NCBI GenBank assembly: GCA_903813345.2
Contig: CAIIXF020000007.1
Span: forward strand, 3,911,730 to 3,975,729
Direction: 5' to 3'
Source: Owenia fusiformis
Lineage: Eukaryota > Annelida > Polychaeta > Sabellida > Oweniidae
Length of the DNA: 64,000 nucleotides
Made by a program: the position numbers and the translations under genes. The notes under the pieces were generated by a model. It ran no database searches. It was not told where the DNA came from and saw only the letters and a list, made by a program, of their open reading frames with translations. The number at the start of each line of letters is the position of its first letter. Within the stretch, counting starts at the first letter, position 1. Positions 24,683 through 34,935 of the stretch are shown piece by piece.

Positions 24683-27240
24683 AGTCTCTTGGCCAGAGTA
24701 CTAACAGTTTTCAACCTCAATGGTATATTTTTTACTTCGCTTTTTGGTGTAATTTAGTTAAAACTTGGCCATCTCGTATCTTAAATGTCAACCCATTTGG
24801 CTAATGTTATATTGCTATGCATTACCTTTTTCTAAGGCCACTATATCTTGGCCTTCGTCCAAAGATAGATCACTGCATGTTTTTCACTGCTGTATATGGG
24901 TCATGTCGTAATCATAAAATTTGAAATCAAATGTTCGCCATTTTTCCGCATCACAATTTGAATTGCAAGTTTTGGTCTAAGTGCCAAAAATTCCAAAACA
25001 CACATGAAATGATCAATGTATTAGTTCACATCTTCTGGATCGCTAACTTAGAATTTACAGACAGTTACTAATGTCAGACAATAACGACATTTCGTCCAGA
25101 TTTTGAATATCGCCATTTTTCTTAGAGCCGTTTATTTTAATTTTAGACGAAATCCTGACGAAATCGTGCACTTTCTCATTAAGGAGCCCAGACAGTTCCA
25201 TTTTAATTCATGATTTATTTATCTAGCGATTTTTAAAATGTTTAATAAATTTATAACACGACAGCCAGCTTTTTTCAAATGGTTCACGGTGTTCCAGATG
25301 AAATTACTTCTAGCCAAGAACTGGCTAGAGACTCGTGTAAGTGATGCACATGATGCAAGACCAGCAAGACCCACAGAAACTTGAAGCGTTATCTAGCTCA
25401 TGATCAGAGCTGTTTTAAAGTTGAAAAATCTGACGTTTAATTTTCAAAAATGTCTCATTTCACTTTCACTAACTTCTCTTTTTAGATGGTGCTTAATGTT
25501 CCTGTATACCCAACCTAGCTATCACTTCTGAACAATCTGAACTATTAGATCAGCCTTAATTTGGGTCCACTGCCCACTCCAAGACTTGGAAAGTGATAAT
25601 GATACACCCTATACTAGTAAAATAATGAAGGTGCATTTCTTATCCCAGTAACATGTACAGTTTTTATCTCAGTTTAACCTTATTATGCATCATATAGGTG
25701 TGGCACATGATAAGCATGTGTATCATCCGTCATCCCAGTCTTCATTGAGTTTCATCTTTTTAGGCCTTTTTCCAGTCTCTGGTACCAGTCATATCCAATT
25801 CTTCTCAAGGTACACATCATCTGAATAACTTGGATGTATGTGGTTACCAGTTTTACCACCAGGTGGCTAGTTCAGGGAAGATTACATGTATATGACAGGG
25901 TATTAGAAACTTCCCTTAAACTTCAATATTCATCTGTGTTAATGGTTCAATTTTCATATTACCTTCGTGTATCTGATAGTTATACAAATGAAAATATGTC
26001 CACTAAAAGAAAATACTATCTGTCCAATACGAGAAAAGATATTTAACTTTTTGTGATTTTATAACATTGGGTCTATGGGAAATCTTCCCGACCTAGAAGT
26101 CACATTTTCAAAGAAAATTAAATTATTTCTATTATCCAGTCAGCTACTTAGGGTCATTACTTAATATTCTAATATGATACGTGACGTCTCACTGGCTAGA
26201 ACAATTGATTTATTGGTCTATATTGGAGTATGTATGACCACTAAAATTCTTAAATGCAAATATTTATTATCATATTAGAATCGTAACAAAGACCTCGATT
26301 TTTATGATTTATGTCAAACAATGAACAGAATAAAATTTTCGGTCATATATTACGCCATCAATCATAAAATCTCGGTCTTTATTCCTTAAGTATATAGCCA
26401 AATCAATTCCTAGATTTTTCTATTGAATCACTGTAATTTCCTGAGAATTTTGAATTGATGGCCCAAATCCAAATCATTTTAGCATGATACCAATCCAGCT
26501 TCTCGCATCATTCTGGTCTATTTACAAAAGCTGTATATACAAAAAATGTTTGCCTGCTGTAATGTAATATTGATATCCTAAGCCATCTCATGTCGAAAAA
26601 ATAGGAATGTTCCATTGTCTTACATCAAGTCAAGAAAATGAATGTATCATCTAGCCGCGAATTTCAGTTTATTGGGGAGGGGTATGTGAAACTAACTACA
26701 TGTATGTCTAGTCTTTTTTTTTATCTCACATCAAACTTTTGAACCCCCCTAATTACCTAAACACCTGGACAAAAAGTAAACTTGTAACTTATTTAGTCCA
26801 CCAATTTATTTGGTCCATCAAATCTTCTATTGAATTCTCAATGGAGCCGGTTGTTACAGGACTAAGGAGAGAATATTTGGTCAAAAACATAATTGAGGAG
26901 GGAGATTTAGCAAATGTACAGGGGCGGAATATGGGACAAGCATTAAATGAAATAACTAGAGGTGGGAAAAGCTAGTTACGTCAAAACTGAAAATGAATGT
27001 CTTTGACCATTCTGATACTCATAACATCTTTCTGTTTCACCTGAAACAGATTTGAGATGTCATGGTTCATCATGATGGTCTTGACAATTGTTTCTGTATT
27101 AAAAAATGAAATTATTCTTTGAATTTTCCTTAACCATAACATTAGTATATAATATATGCATCGCATACTTGTGTACTTCACTCATATCAGGTTCAGAAGC
27201 CTAACTAGATTGTTGATATTCGCCATTGCATTGTGTATTT
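24683..27240. other. no gene seen; upstream of the pentapeptide-repeat gene
   Basis: A noncoding first exon of the downstream gene may lie here or further left. I could not place it. Frames at 25834 and 26739 look like chance. Confidence 0.45.
26995..27090 (-). repeat. inverse copy of the 17460 repeat
   Basis: See the copy at 17460. It lies about 160 bases before the pentapeptide-repeat gene. Confidence 0.65.
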
Positions 27241-27244
27241 CCAG
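27241..27244 (+). promoter_or_regulatory. splice acceptor before the pentapeptide-repeat gene
   Basis: A T-rich tract ending in TTTCCAG stands 12 bases before the chosen ATG. It suggests that the coding exon is spliced to a noncoding first exon that I could not locate. Confidence 0.45.
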
Positions 27245-27256
27245 ATATAGGTGACA

Positions 27257-28954
27257 ATGTTTGGCCACAATCCCCTCATAGATGACTTTATGATTCTCCC
27301 AACTGTAGCAGAGTCCATGAATAATCAAAACATTTTCCAGCAACACTTTATCAGCCATTTTCTTACATTATGCGATGATTATGCAATCGAAGAACAAAGG
27401 ATTCATCCCAATGTACAATGGAATCGGTCAACAGGGGTTGACACGGGTGATAGCTTTTTGTATGATTCCCGGAAACCCAAATCGGGGTCCATATCAGACT
27501 TTTTGAAGAGAACATTATCATGCATTCCATGTTTACCATATGCATATTATTGGTTGAGGAGGGTGTGTCAAAGAGGACGAATCAGGGTGATACAGAAACT
27601 TTCAAAACTGACCAATGAGGATGTAGAGTTGATTGTTGAGGATGTGGCTTGTGAGTTAAGTATTGTGTTTGAATACCAACTAGGAATGATTTCGGGTCGC
27701 ACTCATGTTCAGATGTTAGCGGAACATGCTGTCGATTGCATATTTACATATCTCCGCCGAAATGATTCTGAGCTTACACGCAATGACTTGCTTTATGCTG
27801 TTTTGACTGTTCTCCCGAAAAAACGAAACAAGAGTAAATTTGTTCTCCACACAAAGTTTGATCAAAATGAAAATTGCAAGTATAAATGGCGCTTACATCA
27901 CGTATTGAAATATCCGGGTCTTCGTGTCCAAGACTCAAGCCAGCCTCTAGTTAAATGCAAGTTCTACAGATGCTACACTCCTTGGGGCCAAAAATGTAAG
28001 CCCCAAATATATGGCTACAGAGCCCCTATGTATAATTGGAATGAACATGATAAAGTATTTGAGTTGTGTAGCGTAGATAAGACAACGATGGCACAGGGTG
28101 GAAGAACACGTGTAGATTTTTCCTCAATGGATCCCCATCAGCAGTTCATTCCAACATTTTGGTATATATCATGGGATGAATTAGAGAAATACACTGCCTA
28201 CATTCGAGACCAGAAATCTCTGGGGTCAAACAACATGGATAGCTTGAATCTCTTTGTGAAGTACATGTACAATATCCCCAAAGAAATCCATTGTGTGTTT
28301 AGACCTGAGAATAAAACAGTCAAGACAATCACATTCACTCTGGAACCTGAGACAATCGAAATGATCGAATCATCAAAAGACTCTGGGTCTGATCTAGATG
28401 GCGCTGTGCTAGAATTATTGACAGTTGTCGGGAATAAGCGCAGTCCAGAAACTGAGGATGTAATCTCGTCACAAATGGTTGGTAATGAAGGAAAACCAAA
28501 TCAAACTACCGATCATGACATTGCAAAACACAGCTTGAATCTGAGTGGAGGAAATTTCAATGAGACAAACTTCTCCCATTGTCATTTTGATAAACTAGTA
28601 CCAGAGTTATGTCTCGAAAATGTGCAATTTCAAAGATGCAGTCTTCAAAAGTGTAATTTGGAAAAGTTCAGTATTCGGTGTTCTGACTTCGCTGAATCTG
28701 ATTTCTCGTACAGCAACATCAAGAATTTATATGCTGTTGACAGTGTCAACTTTTCCAAAGCTAGGTTTAGGTATTGTATTGTAGAAGGGGCCCATTTGCA
28801 TATGGATAATGAAGACCCCTTAGAAGGTGAATCAGATGAAGATGAACCAATGACACCTGATGTGTCTGGAAAACTTGCATTTGTGAATGAAGCGTTTGAT
28901 GGTGGATATAAACTAAGTAATGAAGATGAGTCTCAAACTGAAAATCAAAAGTAG
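27257..28954 (+). CDS. unrecognised protein with pentapeptide-like repeats
   Basis: This is an uninterrupted frame of 565 codons, by far the longest before MED24. I start it at ATG 27257, 13 bases after a TTTCCAG acceptor ending at 27244, so an upstream 5' noncoding exon is likely. I do not recognise the family. Visible parts are an N-terminal region with a short hydrophobic cysteine-containing stretch (SCIPCLPYAYYWL, about residues 87-100), a helical-looking segment to about residue 190, then a cysteine-, tyrosine- and tryptophan-rich middle (HHVLKYPGLRV, CYTPWGQKC). Residues about 425-512 show phenylalanine or leucine at five-residue spacing (GNFNETNFSHCHFDKL, CNLEKFSIRCSDFAESDF), as in pentapeptide-repeat beta helices. 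The tail is acidic. A candidate AATAAA lies near 29471. A retrogene or a single-coding-exon gene would both fit. Confidence 0.8.
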   Translation: MFGHNPLIDDFMILPTVAESMNNQNIFQQHFISHFLTLCDDYAIEEQRIHPNVQWNRSTGVDTGDSFLYDSRKPKSGSISDFLKRTLSCIPCLPYAYYWLRRVCQRGRIRVIQKLSKLTNEDVELIVEDVACELSIVFEYQLGMISGRTHVQMLAEHAVDCIFTYLRRNDSELTRNDLLYAVLTVLPKKRNKSKFVLHTKFDQNENCKYKWRLHHVLKYPGLRVQDSSQPLVKCKFYRCYTPWGQKCKPQIYGYRAPMYNWNEHDKVFELCSVDKTTMAQGGRTRVDFSSMDPHQQFIPTFWYISWDELEKYTAYIRDQKSLGSNNMDSLNLFVKYMYNIPKEIHCVFRPENKTVKTITFTLEPETIEMIESSKDSGSDLDGAVLELLTVVGNKRSPETEDVISSQMVGNEGKPNQTTDHDIAKHSLNLSGGNFNETNFSHCHFDKLVPELCLENVQFQRCSLQKCNLEKFSIRCSDFAESDFSYSNIKNLYAVDSVNFSKARFRYCIVEGAHLHMDNEDPLEGESDEDEPMTPDVSGKLAFVNEAFDGGYKLSNEDESQTENQK

Positions 28955-30278
28955 ATCACAATTCAGAATCTTGATTTATTGGCCATAGGGCGACATCCAT
29001 ATAATGGAATTCAAAATATTCATGTTTGTATTCATTTTCTTTATAAAATGTAAATGAATTTCGCCGCATTACTTCCCATTGATTCTTCAATAACTTCTTT
29101 CCTACAATGTTTTACTAACATAGGACTAAACTGTTGTTTAAACTATTACGTGAAACATATATTGATATAAAAGCTTTTTCTTACCACTAATGAACTAAAG
29201 AATATAGTATATCTATAGGTTCATTTGATATTTAATATGATACAAAGCAATGCAGTGCAATCAGTACAAAACATTTCATATTAGCATGAATATGACACCT
29301 CCAATTTCTAGATAACGCTTGGATTTATAAAACATTAATCAATCTAAAATCCTCGCTGAGTAATACATCCCATTGTTTCTCTGTTTCGCAGTATTTTATG
29401 GCATTACTCCAATATGTGGTAATTCCTCAGCTCCTCTTCAAATACTGATGATTATCTGCTTATGATGTAATAATAAAGAGTTTTTTGAAGGTAGAAGACA
29501 TTTTCTCATATCATGAGTCATATGACTAGCCAAGATACAGCCATCTTGAAAGATATCACCATCGTTCATTATCTCGCTTTGATAATGTTTCTTTATCTCA
29601 TCTGCGACTCGATAAAGAAGAATTATCAAAGCTCATCAAGAATGGACGATCTTGCACAGGTTCTCATATAAGAACCTTTATGTATTCTTTTTTGGATACT
29701 TAAAAATCTCTAGTAACTGATTGCATCCAATTGTCATTGAAGATTCTGGCAGGTCTCGTTCATTCCATCAGACAATGGTTCAGATAGATTAGACTATGGT
29801 AGCCCACTGGTCTCATATGCATATTATAGTCTCCATTTTTTGTGGTGGCAGATGGTGTTTGGAGTTTGGCGTCTGTAACAAAGTAACAAATGGCAGGTGG
29901 TGACATTTAGCATGTTAATGCCTTGTTGAGCTTATCTGGGCATTCCATTTATTCAAACTCGCGAGTAGTATCCATGCCCTGATCATACCATGAATTATTC
30001 TTGGTATCATGTCTTGGAATTGTGAGGAGTCTCATCATAAGAATGTTATGAAATTTTTATTGGTATGTAGATAGGTTCCAAATTTATTATGTAGTGTGAG
30101 CAGGTCACAGTATTAGCAAGGCATTATGGGTCATGGATACTTCTCGTGTTATACTCTATTCCAAATTGTATTTACATGACATGTATATTATCTGTATATA
30201 TATTTAGTACCAGTTTTTGTATAACTGTTTGGTATATTTATGAATATTTAACAGTGTCTTTTGGCATGCTTATTGTAT
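28955..30278. other. 3' flank of the pentapeptide-repeat gene
   Basis: The probable 3' untranslated region runs to about 29490 (AATAAA near 29471). A dispersed-repeat copy follows at 29828. Confidence 0.45.
29828..29937 (-). repeat. dispersed ~130-bp repeat, copy 5
   Basis: The inverted copy reads GTCTCCATTTTTTGTGGTGG to AACAAATGGCAGGTGGTGAC to GCATGTTAATGCCTTGTTG on the plus strand. Confidence 0.7.
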
Positions 30279-30382
30279 GAGCTATAAATGTGCAATATCA
30301 GCTGTAATTTGCAATATCAGCTGTAAATGTGCAATATCAGCTATAAATGTGCAATATCAGCTGTAATTTGCAATATTTAGAC
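30279..30382 (+). repeat. ~20-bp tandem repeat
   Basis: TGTGCAATATCAGCTGTAA recurs five to six times, alternating with a shorter TTTGCAATATCAG form. Confidence 0.85.
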
Positions 30383-30410
30383 TGTGAAATAACTAATTGT
30401 GCAATATAAT

Positions 30411-30566
30411 CCAACCACTGTGGTGAACCTCTATTATAAGTGGAACACCTCTGTTAGTGGAACACTTAAGAGTCCCAAGACCATCTGACTTAATGTTGAT
30501 TGAACCTCTATAAGTGGAACACTTTTTGACAGTACCAAAAATGTTCCACTTAGACAGGTTTTACTG
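30411..30566. mobile_element. pogo/Tigger-like MITE
   Basis: AAGTGGAACACCTCTGTTAG repeats fill the body and the right end reads CTTAGACAGGTTTTACTG followed by TA. The left end has drifted. Confidence 0.55.
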
Positions 30567-30865
30567 TATATTGGTCTCAGCATTTTGAAAATATGTATTG
30601 CATTAATTGTTGAGCAAACATTATATGCAAAGATGTGACAATGTTTCAATATTTATATTGTCAACTTGTCTTTATACTTTCTTGCCTCTTTAATATTCCT
30701 AATAAGCTGAGTAAACTATTTTACACTGTGATGGGCTTAAACATATTATAATGGCATAATTTTATGTTATTATATAAATATCACTCTCCTATTATCAATG
30801 AATCATGTAAAATATTCTTTTGGATATATTTATATCACACCATGTAGGTTGTAATAGTAGAAGTA

Positions 30866-30948
30866 CAGCAAAACCTTTCAGTGGAACATCTCCCAAGTGG
30901 AACACTTTTAGAGGTACAAAAGGTGTTACATTTTTACAGGTTTTACTG
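30866..30948. mobile_element. short pogo/Tigger-like MITE
   Basis: It starts CAGCAAAACCT after TA and ends AGGTTTTACTG. GTGGAACA motifs lie between. Confidence 0.55.
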
Positions 30949-32150
30949 TTTTTTTCTTTTAGTCAGGCCTGTCTCCCAATATTTCTCTTTAAGTTTTGAA
31001 TGAACGAACTTGTTTTCTGCCATTTTATACAATGTATAATTTCTACTACACCCCCTGAATATTTCTTCGTTGAGTCGAATCTTTACCTCTTTTTCATTTT
31101 AAACATTAAACCATGACCATTAGATTTGAAGAAACTGACCCATTTTGCATATTTAGAGTGTTGACTACATACTTAATGTACCTAAATCTATCAAATTCTA
31201 TTGAATTCAAATGATTGAATCACTTTTCCCGTTCTAATCTCAGTATCTTGACCCCAATAGAGAAATGTATATGTTTAACCATGAAAAGTAGAGAGGAAAA
31301 AGAAATGAGCAAGGAATAGAATTATTGCAATCATATTTTCACTCTAAATTGTATAGAAATCCCAAAAATTGGCCAGTTTATTTAAATTATAGAGAAATGC
31401 CATTTAATCTGCATAATCTGAGAGTTATTGTATTGAATATTAAAATGCAATGAATTTGTTTTTGAATTAAATTCTACTCCGTAGATAAATATCAGTAACC
31501 TTTGAAATTTGTGGAAACATATACTAGGTGGCAGAGAACTAGGCTAATTATAGCAAAATATCGATAACGAATATGATATCATTTTTACGAGGGATCGCTA
31601 CAGCTGACGTCATACTATCATCATTTGATACAAAAAAGATTATATATATGGTGAAGTAATCTTACTTCTTTATATAGAAATTGTGAGTATATTTAGAAAC
31701 CATTTATATTTATTTAAAGATACATGTAGTATCGCATCACTTTTCTAGTCCCCATTATATACAATTTATGCTTCCATCCTGTCCTTGCATTTAAGAGAAA
31801 TGATTGAGGAGTGTCGCATATAGTGATGAAAGACTAGTTTCAAGACAGTGAAACCTCATTTAATATATCAACATTGGCACTAATTTAAAGTTGTTCTCCT
31901 TAGAAGGCTTCATACGCTCGTACAAGCCATTTTTTGTATCTAGAGGTTGTATTGTACTTGAGTTGAGGGTTAGGCTAGTGTAAGGGTAACGCCATGATAG
32001 TGGCAGATTGATATGTTATTTTAGGAGACTAATGATGTCATATTGTCATTTGACACTTCTGTAATTCAAGATCACATTCCTATTTATATTTATAACATGT
32101 CATCTTTTTTGCCTGAACGTTATTGTTAAATATACTTTTGCAAGAGGAGT

Positions 32151-32302
32151 CAGGCCCATCAAAAATTCAAAACTTCAGGGGGGTTTACAATTGACAACTT
32201 TGGCCCAAAACCACTTGAAAAGTGCTCAGAATGGTGAAAAACTCCCTGATTTTGAAAGAATTGCGCTCTCTAACTTTCTGAACCCCCTAGCTATGGGCCT
32301 TG
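32151..32302. mobile_element. second copy of the CAGGCCC MITE
   Basis: It begins CAGGCCCATC and ends CTAGCTATGGGCCTTG. The middle reads CCACTTGAAAAGTGCTCAGA then GTGAAAAACTCC, inverse-related to the copy at 16458. Confidence 0.65.
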
Positions 32303-32923
32303 AGTTCTTCACCAAAAAGGGTTTACTTTGCTATACCTACATCTTTAATTTAGAATGCATTTTATCTACTACCAATTTAAACCTTAACCAAATTATTAGA
32401 ATCAATATATCATCTATTTAGATAGTGTCATTGCGAGGTGACTTTTTCAGGACATATTGTTATTATATGATGGTTGAAAATACCACATGTTTAAATCCAA
32501 TAATGTTTTATTTGTAAATGCCATCTATCATAATAGTCTTAAAATATGTTATAACCAGTATTGTTATAGATTATGTATTACGCCAATTTTGCAATATGGT
32601 ATGATTGGTAATAAGTATATGTAACCAAGGATGGAGGAAAATTTTACAAATTTTACACTTCTCTTACTCTTTTGTATACGTTTCAAATGTTTCATTCCTT
32701 TTTATATTTTATTTGGTTCATATTTTTGCCTTGAATGGGGTTATAGAACCGTCCTTCATTTTTATTAGACTTTTTAGATTCTTGAAATCATTTACAATTT
32801 CATAATCTCACGAGCACATGAACCATGACAATTTTCTCAACTTTTAATTAATTTATTCTTTGTTTTTATTATTAGTTGTACAAAATGTAATGAACAAGAT
32901 GTTCATATAGAAGGGCAGCCAAT

Positions 32924-33123
32924 TAAATATTTAATCTTAGTATGTTACTTAAAATAGAAGACCAACCCAAATCACTTGCCCTGAAATCATTTTCCACTCA
33001 AATCATATGTTTCTACAAATGTGCCAAGTCTGTTGCTTTCCTGAAAAAGCTGAACAAAAAAGGGGTTATATTTGGACATCTGACTCCGCTAAATATTTAA
33101 TCTTAGTATGTTACTTAAAATAG
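32924..33123 (+). repeat. pair of 34-bp direct repeats
   Basis: TAAATATTTAATCTTAGTAT then GTTACTTAAAATAG appears at 32924-32957 and 33090-33123, 166 bases apart. Confidence 0.8.
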
Positions 33124-34211
33124 CTTTTTCAGAATATGGTCAATAAGATAAGAATTTTGTCTATATTGTTGGCTTCAAAATTGCCCCAGCTTTATGACTA
33201 TGATGACTATAGGCATGTACTGTGCATATGAAGAACCCAAGTGGGTCAAGGTCAGAACTATTGAGATTAAATGGTGAGGGTCACTAGGAAGGTCAAGGTC
33301 AACATAAGTGAGATCATATTGATAATAGTAAAGGTCACAGGAACAATGAATATTTCTGTGCTAATTATATATTCAATATGCATTGTGATATATAGCAAAT
33401 TAATGCACAATGAATATTTTCAGTGTGCATTGTCGGCATATATGCACAATGAATATTTCTTGCTAAATTCTATATTCAATATGCATTGTGGTATATAGCA
33501 AATTAATGCACAATGAATATTTTCAGTGTGCATTGTCGGCATATATGCACAATGAATATTTCTTGCTAAATTCTATATTCAATATGCATTGTGGTATATA
33601 GCAAATTAATGCACAATGAATATTTTCAGTGTGCATTGTCGGCATATATGCACAATGAGTATTTCTTGCTAAATTCTATATTCAATATGCATTGTGGTAT
33701 ATAGCAAATTAATGCACAATGAATATTTCTCATTAAATTATATATTCAATATGCATTGTGGTATATAGCAAATTAATGCACAATGAATATTTCTTGCTAA
33801 ATTATATATTCAATATGCATTGTGGTATATAGCAAATTAATGCACAATGAATATTTTATGCTAAATTATATATTCAGTGTGCATTGTCGGTATATATGCA
33901 AAATGAATATTTCTCGCTAAATTATTTATTCAGTCTGCATTCATGTCATTGTGGAATATATTAAGCAAGTAAATCCCTAGTGAATGTTTCAATGTGAATT
34001 ATATATTCAATATGCATTGTGGTATATAGCAAATTAATGCACAATGAATATTTTCAGTGTGCATTGTCGGTATATATGCGCAATGAATATTTCTTACTAA
34101 ATTATTTATTCAGTCTGCATTCATGGCATTGTGGAATATATTAAGCAAGTAAATCCCTAGTGAATATTTCTTGCTAAATTATATATTCAATATGCATTGT
34201 GGTATATTAAG

Positions 34212-34364
34212 CAAATATTTCATTCTATGGAGGGCAATACCTGTTCATCTTTCAATGATTTTTGCGGTATGTATTGCCCGCAGCCCGTAGGGCGAGGGAA
34301 ATACATGATGCAAAAATCATTGAAAGTGCAACAGGTATTGCCCGAACATAGAATGAAATATTTG
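34212..34364. repeat. third hairpin type, inserted in a satellite
   Basis: Stems pair CAAATATTTCATTCTATG (34212-34229) with its exact complement (34347-34364), and continue through GGGCAATACCTGTT and TCAATGATTTTTGC. The tip reads CCCGCAGCCCGTAGGGCGAG. It interrupts the surrounding 64/103-bp satellite. Confidence 0.8.
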
Positions 34365-34653
34365 TTTTATTATATCATTGCTAGACATTCCCTATGATCA
34401 TTTATTTTAATCAATTAATATATCATTAATCCATAAGTGAACATAATTACGTACAAGTATCATTGAATGGTACACTTTATTTTCGTCCAGTGTAGTTGTC
34501 AGAATTCCCGGGCGGGCAATACGCCGGGCAATACGTCTTTTATTATCCTAAAATTGAGGGAGCTGTGAAATACTTTATGGTATTTTTGATCACATGGTAC
34601 TGACTCGACCAATCAAATCACACAATTTCTAGCAATGATATAATAAAACAAAT
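34361..34653. repeat. inverted-repeat element abutting the hairpin
   Basis: TTTGTTTTATTATATCATTG at 34361 is matched by its complement ending at about 34651. The ~295-bp segment between contains GCCGGGCAATACG-type motifs. Together with the hairpin it makes a ~440-bp insertion, after which the satellite resumes at AATTAATGCAC. Confidence 0.65.
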
Positions 34654-34935
34654 TAATGCACAATGAATATCTCTTGCTAAATTATATATTCAATATGCAT
34701 TGTGGTATATAGCAAATTAATGCACAATGAATATCTCTTGCTAAATTATATATTCAATATGCATTGTGGTATATAGCAAATTAATGCACAATGAATATTT
34801 CTTGCTAAATTATATATTCAATATGCATTTTGGTATATAGCAAATTAATGCACAATGAATATCTCTTGCTAAATTATATATTTAATATGCATTATGGTAT
34901 ATAGCAAATTAATGCACAATGAATATTCAATGTGC

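Larger units (their letters stand above)
30949..33344. other. no gene seen; MITE and direct repeats
   Basis: It contains the CAGGCCC MITE at 32151 and the 34-bp direct repeats. No exon was recognised. Confidence 0.5.
33345..34935 (+). repeat. satellite with 103-bp and 64-bp units
   Basis: Units share TATATTCAATATGCATTGTG and GTATATAGCAAATTAATGCA followed by CAATGAATAT. Early units are 103 bases. Later ones lack a 39-base part (AGTGTGCATTGTCGGCATAT region) and are 64 bases. The array is broken at about 34208-34648 by hairpin and inverted-repeat elements. Confidence 0.9.

Noticed and set aside
23298-24757. Pair of matching open frames (MLFESACRLLKGFN) on opposite strands
   Set aside because: They are mirror images produced by the inverted arms of the foldback element and have no family features.
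33345-34935. CRISPR-like appearance of the regular 103-bp array
   Set aside because: There are no unique spacers and no cas genes, and the genome is eukaryotic. It is a satellite.
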